Assembly: GCA_015501075.1 (NCBI GenBank)
Contig: JADNYJ010000053.1
Coordinates: 1-64,000, forward strand
Reading direction: 5' to 3'
Length of the DNA: 64,000 nucleotides
From: Gymnopilus junonius
Taxonomy: Eukaryota > Basidiomycota > Agaricomycetes > Agaricales > Galerinaceae
How positions within the stretch are numbered: the stretch's first letter is position 1; every line of letters starts with the position of its first letter. The notes under the pieces were generated by a model. That model did not search any database. It was given only the letters and a program-made list of their open reading frames with translations, and had not been told where the DNA came from. Positions 11,755 to 22,589 of this stretch are shown here, in pieces. The translations under genes were made by a program, and so were the position numbers.

Positions 11755-12616
11755 TTGCATCATGGTGTTTGGTGCATAACTGCACTAATTGAAGTGTTGA
11801 GGGAACTTCTGCCTGCCAAGATCATCAGACAGATTGGAACACTTTCAGGAAGTACTCCTGTCACAATGTCTGGTCAGGTATCCACTGACTTCTCCAGAGA
11901 CCAGCTGAAAGCTATGCTTGGTAGCCAAGATCCTGAGGCCCCAATCCTCAATGACATGATGATCCTGCTAGCGATCCTCCTTTGCCACCAAATTACTTCA
12001 GCCCTGGCTGCTATTACTGTGTTGAAACAATTTGCATACCCTGTGGTGTTGTTATTGCTTGGACCAAATTTGCTCATTCAGAATCAACAACCAACATTCT
12101 CAACTTCCTTGCATCAGTTTATCCTACCCAAGACTCATGGCCTGACTATATACGCATCGATAAAGCATGTCAGGTACTTGCAACTGCAGTCATCAATGGA
12201 AGCTGGAGGTATGAAAGCATACATCTCAGTTTATTGTGGATGCCTACCATTATATCAATCATCACCTTCAGGATTATCTCTGCTGGACTTATTGCAATCC
12301 TGCTCCAGCAAACAATGTGGCCCCAAACTTGGTGATTGTAGAATATGATTCAAATGGACAACCTTACAGTCACTGGGCCTTCAATACTCAAGTCTGCGAA
12401 CAACTCAATGCATGGCTTGGAGGCTATCAGTCTATTGCCAAATGGATGACTCCTGAAAACTTCAACTGGTTTATTCATGTTATGCTGTTCTATCATACTA
12501 AATACACCATCAAGAAGCAGCAGAAGAAGCAGTCAAACCAGGAGACAGAAGATGGTGATATTGGATGTGATGAAGAGACAGAAACAGAGGAAGAAGAAGG
12601 ATCTGACGAAGAGTAG
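11755..12616 (+). pseudogene. KDZ-family transposase, frameshifted
   Basis: Across two or three frames the reading includes CYYCVETICIPCGVVIAWTK (a Cys pair cluster), YIRIDKACQVL, FIVDAYHYINHH, NLVIVEYDSNGQPYSHW, NTQVCEQLNAWLGG and NFNWFIHVMLFYH, ending in an acidic tail. This order matches the RNase H-fold transposase of KDZ elements in Agaricomycetes: Asp of RIDKAC, Asp of VDAYH and Glu of VCEQLNAWL are the likely catalytic residues. The enzyme would cut and paste the element. Frameshifts near 11960 and 12240 make it inactive, and it is shorter than full-length KDZ transposases, which suggests internal deletion. Confidence 0.75.
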
Positions 12617-12830
12617 TCATAGGAACAGGTGAATAGTAATAAAAGAAGTGTATATTAGTGTAAAAATATGTCATAACAAGTATAGTTCTCTTCATATATG
12701 ATAATCTAGGGTCATTCCTACAGGATTCCTATAGGACTGCCCTTGGGAGTCTGTTTCTGATATGGTTTGGGCCTAATCCTACAGGAATCCTATAGGAATG
12801 GTAGGGGGACTGAAAAGTACTGCTCCCACC

Positions 12831-13569
12831 ACACTCATGCTTGATAGACAAGGAGTGCCCTTTCTCCATATTCATGCAGCCAGTGAGGGTGCATTTCCAA
12901 AAGAGTGAAGAATTGGGCAAACACATTGACTGCCCTTTCTGTCCACTCATACTTGGCCATCAGTGGGATGAGTGCATTTTTGGCCATTGACATTTGTTGG
13001 AAGCTAAGGTCAGCATCTGGGATGACATTCCTAGAGGCCTTAAGTGACGATACTGATTTGAGTGTAACCATGTCGTCGACCTTGGTGAGGCTGAAGGTAT
13101 CATCATTCTGCATATGCTGGAGTTTTGATGCATCTGCGCAGCCTTCGGGTGTGAAGTACCAGAGTTCAATGTATTTGGTGTCCTCAATTCAGTGCAGAGC
13201 ATATTGGGATGGCCTTGGGGCAATGTAGCTGCTCACCACTACCACGTCATCGAAATCCTTCATCTTAGGCTTCTTCTTACCCACTTCAGCATGCTCCTGC
13301 TCCCTCTCCTGTTGTTCTTGTGTGACTCACTGCTCCTCCTCTTGTTGCTGCTGCTGAGCCTCTGCTGCATCATCATCATCAATAGCTTGTTGATCCCACC
13401 TTTGAATCTGCTCATCGTGTTGGTGTATCCAGGAGGTGTTGAGGGCCTGAATGGCTCCCTCTTCCAACATCCCGTTTTGAGTGAGCACAGCTTGAAGGAC
13501 ATCATAGTGGGGTCCAGCATGGTCTGGCATGGCCTCAAGGTGAGGGTTTTGAGCTATCCTTTTGTCCAT
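12831..13569 (-). pseudogene. Gag-like ORF of DIRS-like element, N-terminal part
   Basis: The ORF opens at 13569 (MDKRIAQNPHLE) and encodes an acidic, Gln/Glu-rich stretch, then a conserved globular segment including LKASRNVIPDADLSFQQ and HEYGERALLVYQA. Two in-frame stops interrupt it: one after the EEEQ tract (about 13327) and one after VYQA (about 12836). Both are TGA where related proteins have Arg, so each fits a CGA->TGA change at CpG. The ORF is cut at 12830 by the KDZ element and resumes at 11264. The function of this family's gag-like protein is not established; a structural or nucleic-acid-binding role is inferred from position. Confidence 0.65.
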
Positions 13570-13805
13570 GGTGCTCTAAATGATTGACAAGGTTAGAAAG
13601 GATTTGTGTCTAAAGTGTGTTCTTAAGGGTATTGAATTAAGAGAGAATGTGTTATGAAACAAAAAAAAGACAGCAAGGGTGAAGCCATGAGCAAAGGGAA
13701 CAGTGAGTGTTGCAGAAGAAGAAGCATGTAATGCTTGTCACACTCACATTCACTCAAAGACTTAATTCTAATCTACACTCATTCTTCACTAGTATGAGAA
13801 TACGA
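13570..13805. other. Short spacer, no gene seen
   Basis: A 5' leader of the DIRS-like element may lie here, with an A-rich run at about 13660. Nothing else is recognised. Confidence 0.3.
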
Positions 13806-16101
13806 ACTGCGATCCATACCTACCAGTCCATGGAAAGGGAGGTCTGAATTTCAAGAATGAGTATAGGGCAGTGGGATAAAGACACAATGACATTGTACCA
13901 TAGTACATTGCCAGCCCAAAAGCACCTCGGCCAATGTTGGTGATGATCCTAGACTTGAATACCAATATCAATCATTTGTGTTATTGTGAAAAGTGAGTTA
14001 GTCAGTCAAGTCGAGAATGTGACTCGAAAGCAAACTCCATTTGCTTAAAGGTTCCAAAAGAGTATTAGAGTGTAGATAGATCCATTGGAATAAATTCCCG
14101 TAAATTGGATCTGGTGTGAACATGAGAAACTTGGTAATAACTAAGATGTTGAGGGCGATTATTGAGCTAGTGAGCTGAAATTCTGCTATATTCAACTGGG
14201 TAAATACTGTACAAGTGTCCAGGTATTTATACTGTAGCTACATAGTCAGAAAGAGATGAAAATTAAAGTAAAATTTCGAATAAAAGTTGTTTGAAGGTGT
14301 GTTCAGTCTGTTTCCGCAGCACACATCGTCACCGCGGCAATTATTATACTTTAATAGGGAAAGAAAAGGTCATGAAATTGATTTATATCACAAGAATGAA
14401 CCATTGAGAACCGAAAGAAATTGAAAACTCGCCAAAAAACATCCAAGAAATAATGTTCTAACCCAAATTTAGAAGAGGGTGGGGCGTATAGGCATCATTG
14501 AGGGGCTGCGCAGTGACAAGAATGATGCGCATAGTTGATTTCTTTTGTTCGAGCTTGGGGCGTGCCTGGTTGGTATGGTAAGTATGCACTTCTAGTGATT
14601 CTCAGATCTAAATTTGGGTAGATCCCTGCTTAATGCTCGACGAAATAAGGTGCACATGTGATCATGTGGAGGGCACTTGTTCTGATTTGGATTATTGACT
14701 TGGTGCATACTTGGTCATCTGCAAATAATTCATTTCTTATTTTCTCTGAATTACAGACCCAGAGAGAGGGTCTTCCTCACAATTGTATGGTGAAGGAATG
14801 TGGAGCGTGCACTCCAACTATGCATGGAAAATCGGTATACGCATGATCTGACAGTTGTTCCAGGTTCTGCCTGAAAAGACGCATGCCAATGCCAAGCACG
14901 ATAAATGGACAACATCGGATGTACAAACTATACATCGATTCTATTTTCGACGATTTAATTATCCGCTGGCATCAGCAAGACTCAATGCCACCGATCCTTC
15001 CTAATTGGTACAAATATGGTGTCCCCTTTCTTTTACTTTACCTCCCCTTCATGACGAGAATCTCATATTCAGCCCCTTTATTTGATCACCACTCAGTTTA
15101 TTTGCTAATCACCAACTACTCAGCAGCTAAAATTTTCGTCACTAGATAAAAATTTCGGTAGAATATTTCTAGCTAGACAAGTATAAAAAAGAGGAATGTA
15201 GTAGACAGAAAAATTCTCTAGTGAATATCACCCCCCGATTTCCACTCACACGCTCGAAACTGTAAATGTTCAGTCTCATTTTATTACAGATAATCTTATC
15301 ATCATTACATAACTCAACCCATTTCATTCTACTTGAACAAATTCCTAGAACACGAGTGATGGAGTCCTCGTAGCTCTACAACCTCAGATCCCCCTAAAAA
15401 CCCCTTTCCCAATCTGTACCAAAGGATCCATTTCAGGAAGAAATTATACAAAAATGAGTTTCCAGTTTGTATCATAATCCACCCTCTCACAGCATGTCTT
15501 GTACCCCTGATGAAGTTCATCGATATTGCCCAAGCCATTCTTCACCATGGGTTCCTTTCTGGGATTCAAAGCATTCGATGTCTGCAGAAGGTACCTTTAT
15601 CAACACGCGCTTCTAGTAGATTGAGTGAGATGCTCACTTTCTTCGGCATTGTATGCAAGGTGAGAAAGGGCGGTCAGCAGATGGCAAAAGAAGAGGATGC
15701 AGCACACAGGGAAAAGGAAGGAAGAGAAGCTATAGGTGGTTGATGGAGAGTAACCCACCTTTTTCAAGTGACCATTGAGTGATCGAGCATTAAATGTAGA
15801 ACATGTACTGCTCATCTATTTAGAAAGGCCATCAAGATGACAAGAGCATCTGTCACTGTGATTAATATCCAGCTGTAAAGTTAAGCCACCCAATTTGGGG
15901 CTCAACAACAGGGATGTCTGAGGAGCCATACTCAGAACATGTCGAGCCAAAACAACGGATGAGATGAGCACACACAGTGAAGATATTCATCCATACAACT
16001 GAGTATATGTGCGTATATGACACTGAGATAGCTGGTGAGTCTTCGCATTAGCACCAAGGACCAAACAGCTGGGGAAGGACCAAGTGCAGTCCTGGTAGAT
16101 A
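13806..16101 (-). pseudogene. Decayed copy A of a multi-pass membrane protein gene
   Basis: Segments 13806-13987 and 15435-16101 are colinear with 41140-41320 and 41327-41998 (copy B). Differences are almost all TG or CA here against CG in copy B; in the first segment every CpG I compared is lost. An insertion of about 1447 bp (13988-15434) splits the copy. Only part of the gene is present: the 3'-terminal exon of copies B and C is missing. It is a dead duplicate trapped in the repeat compartment. Confidence 0.75.
13988..15434. other. 1.45-kb insertion of unknown origin
   Basis: Relative to copy B at 41.3 kb, this block is inserted between two adjacent gene segments. No terminal inverted repeats or target duplication were found, and no protein family was recognised. 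It contains A/T-rich DNA and some CpG. Confidence 0.45.
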
Positions 16102-16252
16102 CCTGTATGTTGGTACTCAGGAGCTTGTGAATCTGGCTCCATTTCAGATAAGATCTGGACATGTCTATCAGCATGGAAAGAGATCAAATGTTAGTGACTC
16201 ACTTCATCATTCTTTTCCAGCTGGTGGGCGCAATCTTGAGGGTTGTCGAGCA

Positions 16253-16919
16253 TACAGTGGTGATCAAAAGTATTGCACACACCTAGATAAACATGTATCT
16301 CAGCAACCACTGGGCCATTTCATAAAATTTAAAAACCAGTTTGTAGCCTAGGATATTTTCTTGAGTTCTGCCATATAAGAATTAGAAATTTCTAAAATCC
16401 TGTTTTGCAAGACAAAAAGTCCCAAAAAGTACATTTTCACCCTTCGGATTGAGCTATCCAAAAAATCTGAAAATATTTGAGGTAAAAGACCTTCTTAATG
16501 CGAACAAATATCAATTTAAATCTCGAAAATCGATAGGCAGGTTATCGAGAGCGTCGAGTAGAAAGTAGCCATTAAGGTAATATTGCAATTATTACCTTAA
16601 TGGCTACTTTCTACTCGACGCTCTCGATAACCTGCCTATCGATTTTCGAGATTTAAATTGATATTTGTTCGCATTAAGAAGGTCTTTTACCTCAAATATT
16701 TTCAGATTTTTTGGATAGCTCAATCCGAAGGGTGAAAATGTACTTTTTGGGACTTTTTGTCTTGCAAAACAGGATTTTAGAAATTTCTAATTCTTATATG
16801 GCAGAACTCAAGAAAATATCCTAGGCTACAAACTGGTTTTTAAATTTTATGAAATGGCCCAGTGGTTGCTGAGATACATGTTTATCTAGGTGTGTGCAAT
16901 ACTTTTGATCGCCACTGTA
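16253..16919. mobile_element. Palindromic Tc1/mariner-type MITE
   Basis: A nearly perfect palindrome occupies 16255-16917: arms of 327 bp (16255-16581 and 16591-16917) around a 9-nt loop. The ends are CAGTGGYGATCAAAAGTATT on both strands and TA flanks each side (16253-16254, 16918-16919), as in Tc1/mariner insertions. The only arm mismatch I found is T versus C in the terminal GTGG(T/C)GATC, a CpG site. No ORF inside. It is a non-autonomous foldback element. Confidence 0.9.
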
Positions 16920-17639
16920 TATTGGTACCCAGGAGCCTGCGAATTGGGTTCCATTTCAGATAAGATCTGCAGATCCCCATAAATTTAATGAGAAATCAAC
17001 ATTCAGAAGAGTGGCTGCTTACTTCTTCTTCCTCTGCAGGCTCCTGTGTCCTCTCAGCTTTCATTGCTGCATCCGGGGCAGCAGGACACTCGGCAGCAGC
17101 ACCCAGTTCCATCATTGGGCCTTGGTGAGAATGTGGACAACTGAAGGCTGCAGGTGGTGCATTGGAGCCTGTCCCACACAGATTCACATTAACAACCTTG
17201 AGGTATTTGTAAGAAGGGTTAAATATCATATTGAATAAAATTAACTTACAAGAGATCGAGCAGATCATGCCAGATAACTGGAAGAGAGATATTGATTGAT
17301 ATCATGTGGGGAGGTCAGGTCATCAGGAGCGGCGGATGTGGCTGAAGCGCGACGGGGTTGTCCATTGAGGGAGATATCATCCAGAAGGCATATTTGAGGT
17401 GTATAAAAGGATTGCCATCAAGCCAGAGTTGACAATGGTGAGCATTGTGTAGTGAATGTTGGCGTGGCCTCAAAATGACCTTTGGCCCAAATGTCACCTG
17501 CTTGATCAGGTGCATTGTCACACAAATCTCACTTGAGCATGTAACTTCCCCCTTCAGTTCAAAAACATCACAGAAAGGTAGAATTTACATCACTGAAGAA
17601 TGCGGGCTCGATGACATTGTAAGCTAGGGCCCCTACATC
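16920..17639. other. Repeat-derived stretch without identifiable gene
   Basis: Position 16919-16970 repeats, with CpG differences, the sequence at 16107-16160 left of the palindrome (TTGGTAC.CAGGAGC core). On the minus strand some open reading (about 17000-17630) has Ala/Glu-rich text but matches no family I know. Confidence 0.35.
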
Positions 17640-18666
17640 ATTATTAGAATTATCTGCTTTTGTGGTGTAGGTGATAGGCATGTCGGAGGTTGATAGCCAT
17701 ATAGATGCATGCTTTACCAGCAGTGGACAGGAGGTCAGAGATGAGCGGAAGCAGATATCAGTCTTTCTTTGTGATCTTGTTTAATCCTCTAAAGTTGATG
17801 CAAAGTCATAGTGATCCATCCTTTTTGTGAACGAAAAGGATTGGAGCACCATGCAGAGAGGTTGAAGGTCAAATGAAACTAATTCAGAGGTGCTTGTCAA
17901 TAAATTCTTGGAGGGATTGAAGTTCAGATTGTGAAAGGGAGTACATATTTCCAACAGGAGGGGAAGTGCCAGGTTTGAGATTGATCTTGAGGTCATAAGG
18001 TCAATGGGGTGCGAGTGTGTCAGCTTTAGATTTACTGAAGACATCCACAAAGTCATGGTATTCAGGAGGAATACTAGACAGATCAGGTGCTTCATCAGAG
18101 ACAGAAGTGGCATGAGCAGAGATGGTGGGATCAGAGAGGTGAACCATGAAACTTTGAGTGCCAGGTAACTTGCATGCTCTCGTGAAAGCAGCTGCATTGA
18201 TTAGCGAGACATGAGGTGCATCAGAAGATGCTACAGAGGTTGGAGGTGTTGGAGGTGTAACCATAGGAGTTGGCAGAGGAAGCAGAGGGGTTGGAGGTTC
18301 CAATAATGGAGGTGTAGGCAGCAGAGCTGGCCTATGGGATGATGTCAGAGCTGGGTTGTCAAGTAGTTTGGAACAGAAGTCAATACGGCCCAATTTCCAG
18401 TCAATCAATGGATTGTAGCAGAAGAGCCAGTTATATCCTAGAACCAGAACACAGGAGGAGTCCAGTGAGGTTATGAAAAAGTCAATAGTAATAGTTTCAC
18501 CAGAGGGGAATGTAATCGGGATGGAGAGGGTTTCAGTAATCATGTTGCCATAGGAGCCATCAATCAGTTTGAGCTTAACCAGATTGATTGAAGAAGGGAG
18601 TAAATTATTAGAACAGAAAAAATGGGTACCAACAAAACAATGGCTAGAGCCAGAGTCAATTAACAT
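17640..18666 (-). pseudogene. Protease and N-terminal RT of second Gypsy element
   Basis: A retropepsin-like domain starts MLIDSGSSHCFVGTHFF, with the catalytic Asp-Ser-Gly intact and VLGYNWLFCYNPLIDW downstream. After a Pro-rich linker the reading reaches YHDFVDVFSKSKADTLAPH, the usual start of Gypsy RT, then GNMYSLSQSELQSLQEF and, in another frame, KACIYMAINLRHAYHL at about 17680. There it stops: the YxDD palm motif lies beyond the break and is absent. Confidence 0.75.
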
Positions 18667-18719
18667 TAGTGACTTAAAGTAGGGTTGGAGTGGAGATGAT
18701 GTTAATGAGAGTCAGAGAG

Positions 18720-19973
18720 AGTCAGGGTCAGAAAAAGTGGACACATTGAGCCTTACTTCCTTCATATGCACACAGCCAGTGTCAATGTGATCCCCAGTGT
18801 GTGCGAAGGGATGAGGACCACTGACTATTTTTTTGAATCCTTGGTGCTGGGATTCAAAACTTTGGCAGTGTGTGCTTTTGCCTTGGAGGCAGAGGAAGTG
18901 GACTTCAGACACTCACTAGCTTAGTGTCCAAGTGACCCACAGAAGAGGCAGAGATTGTTGTTGAAGCAGTGTTTGCATTCTTCAGCAGTCAGCTTGCCAT
19001 CCTTGCCAAGTTTGTCAGAGATGGAGTCAGAGGTTTTCAAGCCAGAGGAGTTGCCCAAGTTGTTCTTGTGGTTGGAAGAGAATTGCGAAGACTTATTGTT
19101 GTTGTTGTTGTTATTGCTGTGGTTGTGATTGGAACATTTGTTGGAGGACTTGTCAGAGGTACAATCAGACAGTTTGTTGGAGGACCTTTGCGCATTCTTG
19201 TCCTGTTGGGGCTTCTCATGGATGCATTCCCAGTAATGAGTGTCGATATCCTGGGAGAGCTCTCGAAGGTCTTTGAGAGTTTGTGGCTTGCCATGGCTAG
19301 CCATAACATCCTTGATGCATTCTGCCAGACTGGAGTAGTAGCAGTGTCGGAGAGCAATGCTGTCCCAGCATGAGCGAATAGACAAGCACTTGAACTCGAT
19401 ATTGTACTTGATGATCCTTTGGTTCTCAGGCATCTTCAAGTTTTCGAGGGCTACAGTGGCATCAGAGGTCGGATCGAATGGACAGAATTCAGACTTCAGC
19501 ATGCCAATAAAGGCTTGCCAGTTGTCTATCCATGGTTCAATAGTTGTTGAGTCCAGTATTGCAGGCTCAAAAAATTCCATCGCAAGACTGCGAAGATAGG
19601 AGAGGGTGAATGTAACCTCATCTTCATCGGCAGTGTAGGTGCAGTTGTTTCAGAAGTAAAGGTTACACTGTAAAATAAAACTGTTGAGTTTCCGGGTGTC
19701 AGAGCTGTCGAAGGTGTTGGGCTCATGGGCTTTGGTCTTGGTAACCTTGGAGTTATCGCGACACCTGAGCTTTTTGGTCATGAGCATCATGGCTTCAGCA
19801 AGATTCAGAGTGGGGTCATGGTCAGAGTTGTGATCAGAGTGATTGGAGTGGTCAGAGTGGTGGGGGTCAAAATCATTGCCATCATTGTCAGGGTCGGGTT
19901 CACCACCAGGGGAACCAGAAGCAGGAGGTGGCAATGGGTTGGGACTGGTTTGTCTCATTGATGAGGGTCCCAA
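18720..19973 (-). pseudogene. Gag of second Gypsy element
   Basis: The N-terminal part is Pro- and Ser/Asp/His-rich (SDHSNHSDHNSDHDPT); its repeated codons explain the TCAGAG-like reiteration in the DNA. A gag-domain segment follows (NWQAFIGMLKSEFCPFDPTS), then a Ser/Asn-rich linker and a zinc-knuckle-like ECKHCFNNNLCLFCGSLGH with C-x2-C pairs. Frameshifts separate these pieces at about 19620 and 18920. Confidence 0.7.
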
Positions 19974-20370
19974 GGGTAAGGGAGTCAGGGTGCTGAGGCA
20001 GGATGGAGGTTGTGTATTTGGATGTCAGGGTAGTCTCTGACATTCTGAATCATGATGGTGCAGGATTCATTTTGTCCAGCTGCACAGGATGTTGTAGTGG
20101 CCATGGTCGGGAGTCCAGAAGTGGTATGAGTTCATATATACTGTTAAGTTCTCGACAAAGGGAAGGGCAGAGCAGGCAGAGGAGATCCATGTTGGAGCTA
20201 TGTCGGAGTATGTTGGTGTCAGAGTTGGTCTTAGTGTAATGTATGTAGACATAGGGTTGAGACTTCAGCTTCAACGTGTGTGTTGCACTCCATTGTCTGG
20301 ATGTTGTCTCAAATTTTGGAGTCAGATCAGAATGAGAGAGCAGAGTAGAGAGCATGGATTGATTAATGAA

Positions 20371-20998
20371 CAATATATGAACTGAGGTACCTAATAATAG
20401 TTCTAAGGTTTTTATACTATGGAGGAAACTAAGCAGAGACCATATGTGTACTAGTGAGCAGGCAGATGTGTAAGTTATTCTGTGCTACTTGGAGTTGCCT
20501 AGCTACATGTAATCTAAGTGTCTATGTGTTCCGGGACTTGTAGTACTTCGAGGGGATCATGAGGTCAGAGTTCGTATAGTCAGAGATTGGAGTTGGTCAG
20601 AGGTGTGTATATAACAGAGACCCTCATTGGATTGAGCATGACTTCAAAACCTCAAAACCAGATCCATGATTCATATGTTCATGGTCAGAAAATGTGTGCC
20701 TCCATGACTTATCTATTTGGCCAGATTCTTGGTCTTGGTTCATGACCTTGGCAGAAAAGTGAAGTCAGTGGGAAAATGACTGGAAATCCTTCAATTTCAG
20801 AACAGGTCTCCTCCTATATGATGAGCTTATGGACATGTAAGGCAAGTAAAACTTCAATGTGGTCTTTCAATGGAATAATAAAGATTATCTTGCAATTTCA
20901 AGGTCCATAGTAGTGAAACACCAACATCAGCTCATGCAATCACTTCTGTGAGCTACACAATTGGTTGATTATTATACTGAATCAAATTTTTTTTAAAC
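20371..20998. other. No gene seen; possible LTR remnant
   Basis: The sequence upstream of the second gag has short repeats (TCAGAG) and a TATATAACAGAGACC motif at about 20609. A single LTR is possible but no partner was found. Confidence 0.3.
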
Positions 20999-21860
20999 TA
21001 TTCAGGAAACATTGAAAAAGCTTTATAATGAAAACAACAAACCAGAGAATTCAAAGATCAAGGTATATGAACCTTCTTTGTGGTCTCAAGCAGCAGACAT
21101 TGATGACTGGGGAGGAGGGATAACTAGAAGAGCTCTTCAAGCAATTTACACAATTGCATTCCTCTGTCTTCTTTGTTCTGATGAGGTCCTGAAAATTTGA
21201 CATGAAAATGTAGAGCTCCATGATGATGACAGCATAACACTGACCTTGGATTTTTGGAAGACTCATCATGATGGTGGTAAGTCTTTGTCTTTGTATAGTA
21301 TGTTATTCATGTGAATGACATATATTTTTTATGGGCAGGAATCAAACCATTTCATATATACCCCCTTCCTTGGGATGAGGCACATCTCTGTCCTGTTCAT
21401 GCATTGGGCAAGTGGATCAAGGCAAGCAAAATCACTTCAGGCTATCTCTTCTGGAAGATGGCATCAGGAGACAGGCCTGATGCAGATGACAAACCTATGG
21501 TATGCTAATCCTTTCTGTATCACCTTTGAATTTGCTGAGAAGTAGAGCATCAGACCTCAGAACAATTTCTTGAACTCTTTCAGAATAATCTACTCAACAT
21601 CAGAGTGGACCCTATTCCATATAGGACTCATTCTTTCAGATGTGGTGGATGTCAATATCTGTCATCTGTCTGGTGTTGGTCACTCTGACAGCTGTGTGAT
21701 TGGGGTGGTTGGAGTACTGAATTTTCAAACTTCACCATTGTCTGTTACTTTATTTCTCGGAATGACAATCCAACAGACAAGCACGAGGATTATTTTAATC
21801 CAGCACAAAAGCCTGCCATAAAGTGCTTTCAGTGTGGAAGGTCTTGTCACTGTGCATAGA
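20999..21860 (+). pseudogene. Tyrosine recombinase (Crypton/DIRS-like), decayed
   Basis: Conceptual reading: ITRRALQAIYTIAFLCLL, then IKPFHIYPLPWDEAHLCPVH, ASKITSGYLFWKMASGD, RTHSFRCGGCQY and WGGWSTEFSNFTIV, ending KCFQCGRSCHCA. This matches the catalytic domain of basidiomycete tyrosine recombinases: His-x-x-Arg box (HSFR), the WGGWS motif and the nucleophile Tyr in VCYFIS. Two introns fit (about 21277-21336 and 21500-21545). The first catalytic Arg position reads Cys (TGT, as expected from CGT), and stops occur near 21198 and later. The enzyme would have excised or integrated DNA by site-specific recombination. Confidence 0.7.
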
Positions 21861-22102
21861 TAGATGTAGGCATATTACACAATGTAGATTACTGGGCAAC
21901 TGCAAATGAGAAGACTGAATTGACTATAGATGTACTATTAATGATGAAAAAATACCTGTGTACTATAGGAAAGGTACAATATAAGGGGCTGCTATGTGCT
22001 ACTTACTACTCATCTGCAACCTCCCTATCCATCAGTCTCTTCAATATCATCCTTGCCTACAATCCCCTTGTTCTTGTAGTACTTCTTGATGATATCACAG
22101 TC

Positions 22103-22589
22103 TCAACTCTTTATATGAATCTCACCATCTTTCTTATACCAAAAGACCTCAGAAAAGCAGTCACCAAACTCAGCCTTGATCTTCTCAACAAGAAGATGAT
22201 TCTTCTCTTTCCTCTTGAGGGAAAGCTGCTTGAGAATTGCTTTGTAGCCTAGATGATGACTGTTTTCAGAAAAAGAAGCCCAGAACTGTTCTGGCATGCC
22301 CTTGCGATATTGCCTAACAATGACCTGTTTATAACCAAATTTCAATCAGCTGTCATTGCAAATAAAATATGTGAGAATGACGATACCTTCCAGTTAAACC
22401 AATTTCCTTTGATACCCTGCCACTGCCTCAGCTTCCAGTTGATGTCTGCCTTTGAAGTGTAAATGTCCTTCCAGTAGGCAATTGCAACAGTAACCCCTTT
22501 GATGCACAGTTTTGAGTCATTGATCCAATGCTCACTCCTGTCATCCCACATTCTGCTCAACATGTCAGCCATAGCAGCTAGAATTCTAT
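22103..22589 (-). pseudogene. Unrecognised ORF remnants left of the giant inverted repeat
   Basis: Minus-strand reading includes MKFGYKQVIVRQYRKGMPEQ and LAAMADMLSRMWDDRSEHW. Both look like protein rather than noise but match no family I can name. The reading may continue on the far side of the inverted repeat at 25366-25500 (FACDIDMFTCMRWGH), which would mean the repeat inserted into this ORF. They probably belong to an old mobile element. Confidence 0.35.

Larger units (their letters stand above)
11265..12830 (+). mobile_element. KDZ-type DNA transposon
   Basis: The element spans 11273-12822 (1550 bp) and is flanked by an exact 8-bp duplication CTCCCACC at 11265-11272 and 12823-12830. The termini are imperfect inverted repeats of about 35 bp; both arms contain a GTCCCCCT core and then TCCTRTAGG. 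Subterminal arrays of TCCTRYAGGA palindromes occur at both ends (11290-11460 and 12710-12800). It carries a transposase remnant and interrupts the gag-like ORF of the DIRS-like element. The 8-bp duplication fits what is known for KDZ/Zisupton-type elements. Confidence 0.85.
850..13569 (-). mobile_element. DIRS-like retroelement, decayed, with two nested insertions
   Basis: On the minus strand, in order, are a gag-like ORF (13569 downwards), a cysteine/histidine cluster, a reverse transcriptase and an RNase H. These resemble the RT/RNase H proteins of basidiomycete DIRS-like elements. The element is split by the KDZ transposon at 11273-12822 and by the Gypsy element at 1378-8828. Without these, about 3.7 kb remains. 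No tyrosine recombinase follows the RNase H, so assignment to DIRS rests on the RT/RH and gag style only; terminal repeats were not found. The copy has frameshifts and stops and is inactive. Confidence 0.7.
17640..20370 (-). mobile_element. Second Ty3/Gypsy element, truncated
   Basis: On the minus strand: gag (about 19970-18720), protease (18666 downwards) and the start of the reverse transcriptase, ending at about 17640. The rest of RT, RNase H and integrase is missing, and no pair of LTRs was found. It is unrelated at nucleotide level to the Gypsy element at 1.4-8.8 kb. CpG is scarce, indicating an old insertion. Confidence 0.8.

Noticed and set aside
13988..15434. Insertion considered as a DNA transposon
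   Set aside because: Ends share only about four bases as inverted repeat and no target duplication is visible, so the element type cannot be claimed.
18900..20000. Apparent TCAGAG minisatellite
   Set aside because: It is explained by repeated Ser/Asp/His codons and low-complexity linkers in the second Gypsy gag.
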